Of a stretch of DNA of 35,488 bases, positions 33,394 through 35,488 are shown one piece after another. The notes beneath the pieces are model-generated. The model saw only the letters and a program-made list of their open reading frames with translations, did not search any database and was not told where the DNA came from. The stretch comes from Alphaproteobacteria bacterium UBA6187 (GTDB lineage Bacteria; Pseudomonadota; Alphaproteobacteria; Rickettsiales; UBA6187). Position 1 is the stretch's first letter. Each line of letters opens with the position of its first letter. Position numbers and translations under genes: made by a program. The DNA lies in NCBI GenBank assembly GCA_002422795.1, contig DITJ01000108.1:34761-70248 (forward strand), in the 5' to 3' direction.

Positions 33394-34518
33394 TTAGGCT
33401 TTTACAACTTCCTCGCCATCAAAAATAAAGCTGCAATTTTGTTCTTTAGCTTCGTGTATTATATTTGGCACCTCTTTCACGCCACAAATCACCACAGCAG
33501 AGCCTTCCAATAAGTTTTTTACTGCGCTCCAATTAGTTCCGTAAGGTACATAAATTTTATCCTGCTGTTTTCCAGAAGGCAGTAAAATACGTAAAATTTC
33601 ATTGATATAAATTGTAGCGCCTACTGCCGGAACCGCGCCATCTTCATCTTCAATTTCATATCTTCCGCCACGGCCAATTTCACCTTTGGCATTTTGGACG
33701 AAAATGGTAAAGCCAATGCCTGTATGATACCCAAATTTTTCTGATTCAGAAGGGTCTATGGAAACATTAACTTCCTCACCGCTTTTTTTAATAATATTTA
33801 TAACCTCAGCAAGTCTTGTGCAAAGCGGCTTTGCATCTGTTGGCAACTTAGTTTTAGCAAGTTCTTCTATTGTAATGCCAGGGCTTGCAAGCCTGGTTAA
33901 TATTTGTGCATTAGCACCCGCAAGCCTTTCTATTTCAGCAATGTTTTTTTTGTTTATAGCGTTTAAAAGTGCCGCCCTTTCATCTTTTTCATATTTCATC
34001 TCATCAAGGATAATACCAATAAGGGCAGGCAGTGTGAAATCAACGCAGATATTTTTTAAACCAAGGTTTTGCAGCGCTGCAACTGTTACAAGCACCACTT
34101 CAGCATCAGATGCGGCATTATCACTGCCCACTAATTCGATACCGCTTTGGGTAAGCTGCCTTTCTGCATAAAGCCCCTCGCCTTTCACACGGAATACATC
34201 CCCGCCATAGGACAGCCTTAGCGGCTTTGGTGCTTTTTTAAGCCGCGTTACTGCAATGCGCGCAACTTGCGTGGTGATATCCGAACGCACGCCCATCATT
34301 TTATGGGATACCGGGTCCATAAGGCGGAATGTTTGATTTTTAAGTGCCTTACCAGCGCCTGTGAATAAGCTGTTTTCAAATTCAATTACAGGAGGTTCCA
34401 CCAGCTCATAGCCGAACCTATGTAAATAACCATATAAATTCGCCATGATAGCAGCCTTCCTCCCTGCTTCGGGAAAAAGTGAATCGTAAAATCCTGCCGG
34501 TAATAATGCTTTATCCAT
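33394..34518 (-). CDS. hisZ: ATP phosphoribosyltransferase regulatory subunit
   Basis: HisZ is a catalytically dead relative of histidyl-tRNA synthetase that binds short-form HisG and makes the first, histidine-inhibited enzyme of histidine synthesis. This 374-residue protein has LLPAGFYDSLFPEAGRKAAI at the start, then a class II core (YELVEPPVIEFENSLF, RSDITTQVARIA, and ERQLTQSGIELVG where HisS has its motif-2 region). It is shorter than HisS and lacks its anticodon-binding domain. It keeps GRGGRYE near the end. A short-form hisG is therefore expected elsewhere. No Shine-Dalgarno sequence is seen before the ATG. It is divergent from purN. Confidence 0.9.
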   Translation of the reverse strand: MDKALLPAGFYDSLFPEAGRKAAIMANLYGYLHRFGYELVEPPVIEFENSLFTGAGKALKNQTFRLMDPVSHKMMGVRSDITTQVARIAVTRLKKAPKPLRLSYGGDVFRVKGEGLYAERQLTQSGIELVGSDNAASDAEVVLVTVAALQNLGLKNICVDFTLPALIGIILDEMKYEKDERAALLNAINKKNIAEIERLAGANAQILTRLASPGITIEELAKTKLPTDAKPLCTRLAEVINIIKKSGEEVNVSIDPSESEKFGYHTGIGFTIFVQNAKGEIGRGGRYEIEDEDGAVPAVGATIYINEILRILLPSGKQQDKIYVPYGTNWSAVKNLLEGSAVVICGVKEVPNIIHEAKEQNCSFIFDGEEVVKA

Positions 34519-34624
34519 TTTAATTTCAGGTGTGAGGGATTAGGTTTCAGATGTAAGGTTATAATTTTTATATAATATATTTCAACAATAATCTTTCTTT
34601 TGAGAAAAGTACATTTATATGATA

Positions 34625-34666
34625 GAAACCTGAAACCTGAAACCTGAAACCTGAAACCTGAAACCT
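34625..34666 (+). repeat. GAAACCT x6 heptamer array against the purN start codon
   Basis: Six exact units occupy the 42 bases ahead of purN, with one T between the last unit and ATG (34668). No Shine-Dalgarno sequence is present. Diverged ATCTGAAACC-like units also lie in front of hisZ on the other strand. Confidence 0.92.
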
Positions 34667-34667
34667 T

Positions 34668-35273
34668 ATGAAACTTAAAATAGCAGTGCTCATATCCGGC
34701 AGCGGTACAAACTTGCAAGCTCTTATTGATGCCTGCAAGGGGGCAGATTACCCAGCCGAAATAGCAATCGTAATTTCAAATAAAGCTGATGCTTTTGGCC
34801 TTACCCGCGCAAAAAATGCAGGAATAGAATGTAAGGTAATTAACCATAAGGATTTTGCTACGCGCGAGGAATTTGATAAATCAATGCACGCAGAAATTAT
34901 TGCCAGTGGCGCAGAATTTGTTTGCATGGCAGGGTTTATGCGCCTGCTTTCTGAATGGTTTGTAGACCAGTGGCATAATAAATTAATCAATATCCACCCT
35001 TCCCTTCTGCCATCTTTTAAAGGAATAAACGCACAAAAACAGGCGATTGATTTTGGTGCGAAGATTGCCGGATGTACAGTGCATTTTGTTCGAAAGGAAA
35101 TGGATGCTGGGCCTATAATAATCCAATCGGCCATACCAATATTGCCAGGTGATACGCCGGAATCGCTTGGTGGCCGCCTTCTTCATGAAGAACATAAATC
35201 TTATGTGGAAGCGTTAAAGCTGGTTGCGTCTGGCAAGGTGAAAATAATTGGGGAAGTAACTGAGATTATATAG
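34668..35273 (+). CDS. purN: Phosphoribosylglycinamide formyltransferase (GAR transformylase 1)
   Basis: PurN adds the formyl group from 10-formyl-tetrahydrofolate to GAR in purine synthesis. The 201 residues match the family length. AVLISGSGTNLQALIDAC binds the phosphate. NIHPSLLPSFKG has catalytic Asn and His, and HFVRKEMDAGPIIIQ carries the catalytic Asp. The start is the ATG directly after the heptamer array; no better start lies downstream. A strong intrinsic terminator follows the stop by 38 bases. Purine genes usually neighbouring it (purM) are not in the window. Confidence 0.96.
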   Translation: MKLKIAVLISGSGTNLQALIDACKGADYPAEIAIVISNKADAFGLTRAKNAGIECKVINHKDFATREEFDKSMHAEIIASGAEFVCMAGFMRLLSEWFVDQWHNKLINIHPSLLPSFKGINAQKQAIDFGAKIAGCTVHFVRKEMDAGPIIIQSAIPILPGDTPESLGGRLLHEEHKSYVEALKLVASGKVKIIGEVTEII

Positions 35274-35310
35274 TAATTTGGCTTTCTATCTGGTCACTAA
35301 AAGAAGGTAC

Positions 35311-35335
35311 CCCTGCCCAAAGGCAGGGTTTTTTT
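35311..35335 (+). terminator. Strong intrinsic terminator of purN
   Basis: CCCTGCC (35311-35317), loop CAAA, GGCAGGG (35322-35328), then seven Ts. It is the best terminator in the window. Confidence 0.93.
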
Positions 35336-35341
35336 ATGTCC

Positions 35342-35488
35342 TTAAGATATCAATTCGGAAAGAAGTAGGCCAAGTGATATATAGATAACACATTGCACAG
35401 CGCCAAGGGCGATATTACGCTGCCTGATTACTTCGTCATTTATATTTATCCCGGCAAGTATTATCTTTGTAGCCACAAATGAAAGCGC
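35342..35488 (-). CDS. Membrane protein C-terminus, DUF350/UPF0719-like, cut by window edge
   Basis: The minus-strand frame is open to the right edge and ends at 35342. The 48 visible residues read ATKIILAGININDEVIRQRN and then ALGAVQCVIYISLGLLLSEL. A short DDE-like loop before an Asn and a final hydrophobic helix resembles the ends of DUF350 proteins (small four-helix inner-membrane proteins of unknown function). The match is from pattern memory and rests on one motif. It is convergent with purN. Confidence 0.5.
   Translation of the reverse strand, partial: ALSFVATKIILAGININDEVIRQRNIALGAVQCVIYISLGLLLSELIS

Noticed and set aside
33394..34518. Histidyl-tRNA synthetase (hisS)
   Set aside because: The protein is too short, lacks the anticodon-binding domain and has HisZ-type features.

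Overview
The window reads as a chromosome segment of an AT-rich alphaproteobacterium, probably from a Rickettsiales/Holosporales-like or other low-GC lineage. The evidence is the ParC C-terminus (GRLPPPGFPRNNKF type), the HisZ/PurN/TrpD/UbiA/GlmM/GltA protein types, a small 4.5S-like SRP RNA, and intergenic regions packed with palindromic elements and 7-8 bp tandem repeats. It keeps histidine, tryptophan, purine, ubiquinone and peptidoglycan genes, so it is not among the most reduced endosymbionts. The lineage call is inference; no 16S gene is present.

Layout. (1) 1-6743: the 3' part of a very large Ca-binding RTX/cadherin-like surface or secreted protein, open at the left edge. (2) 6744-9959: an accessory island with a 209-bp element bounded by ~33-bp inverted repeats, an LRR gene fused to a PcfJ-like domain and broken by an apparent one-base deletion, a third copy of the same repeat over its stop codon, and gene debris including a resolvase tail. 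(3) 9960-12885: a TetR regulator, a secreted alpha/beta hydrolase, a rhombosortase-type lipoprotein and its rhomboid protease. Three copies of one 15-bp dyad sit upstream of the two transcription units and suggest a single regulon. (4) 13031-15728: an orphan hydrophilic protein (minus), a hairpin element, a type IV prepilin-like protein and YaaA. (5) 15860-21091: SRP RNA (plus), then on the minus strand citrate synthase, a four-helix-bundle (IVP-type) protein flanked by octamer repeats, GlmM, a nucleotide-sugar epimerase and UbiA. (6) 21626-24727: two overlapping glycosyltransferases and a lone trpD. (7) 24841-29829: an RND pump and its outer-membrane lipoprotein channel, with no adaptor gene in the window. 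(8) 29830-35488: nested inverted repeats, parC preceded by an overlapping XRE regulator with a highly structured leader, hisZ, purN with a strong terminator, and the tail of a DUF350-like membrane protein.

The most unusual signals are the TetR/rhombosortase regulon, the LRR-PcfJ fusion, the structured leader plus 27-codon ORF upstream of XRE-parC, and heptamer/octamer arrays that abut start codons (glmM, purN) or lie inside coding sequence (epimerase, outer-membrane channel), where a change in copy number would shift the frame.
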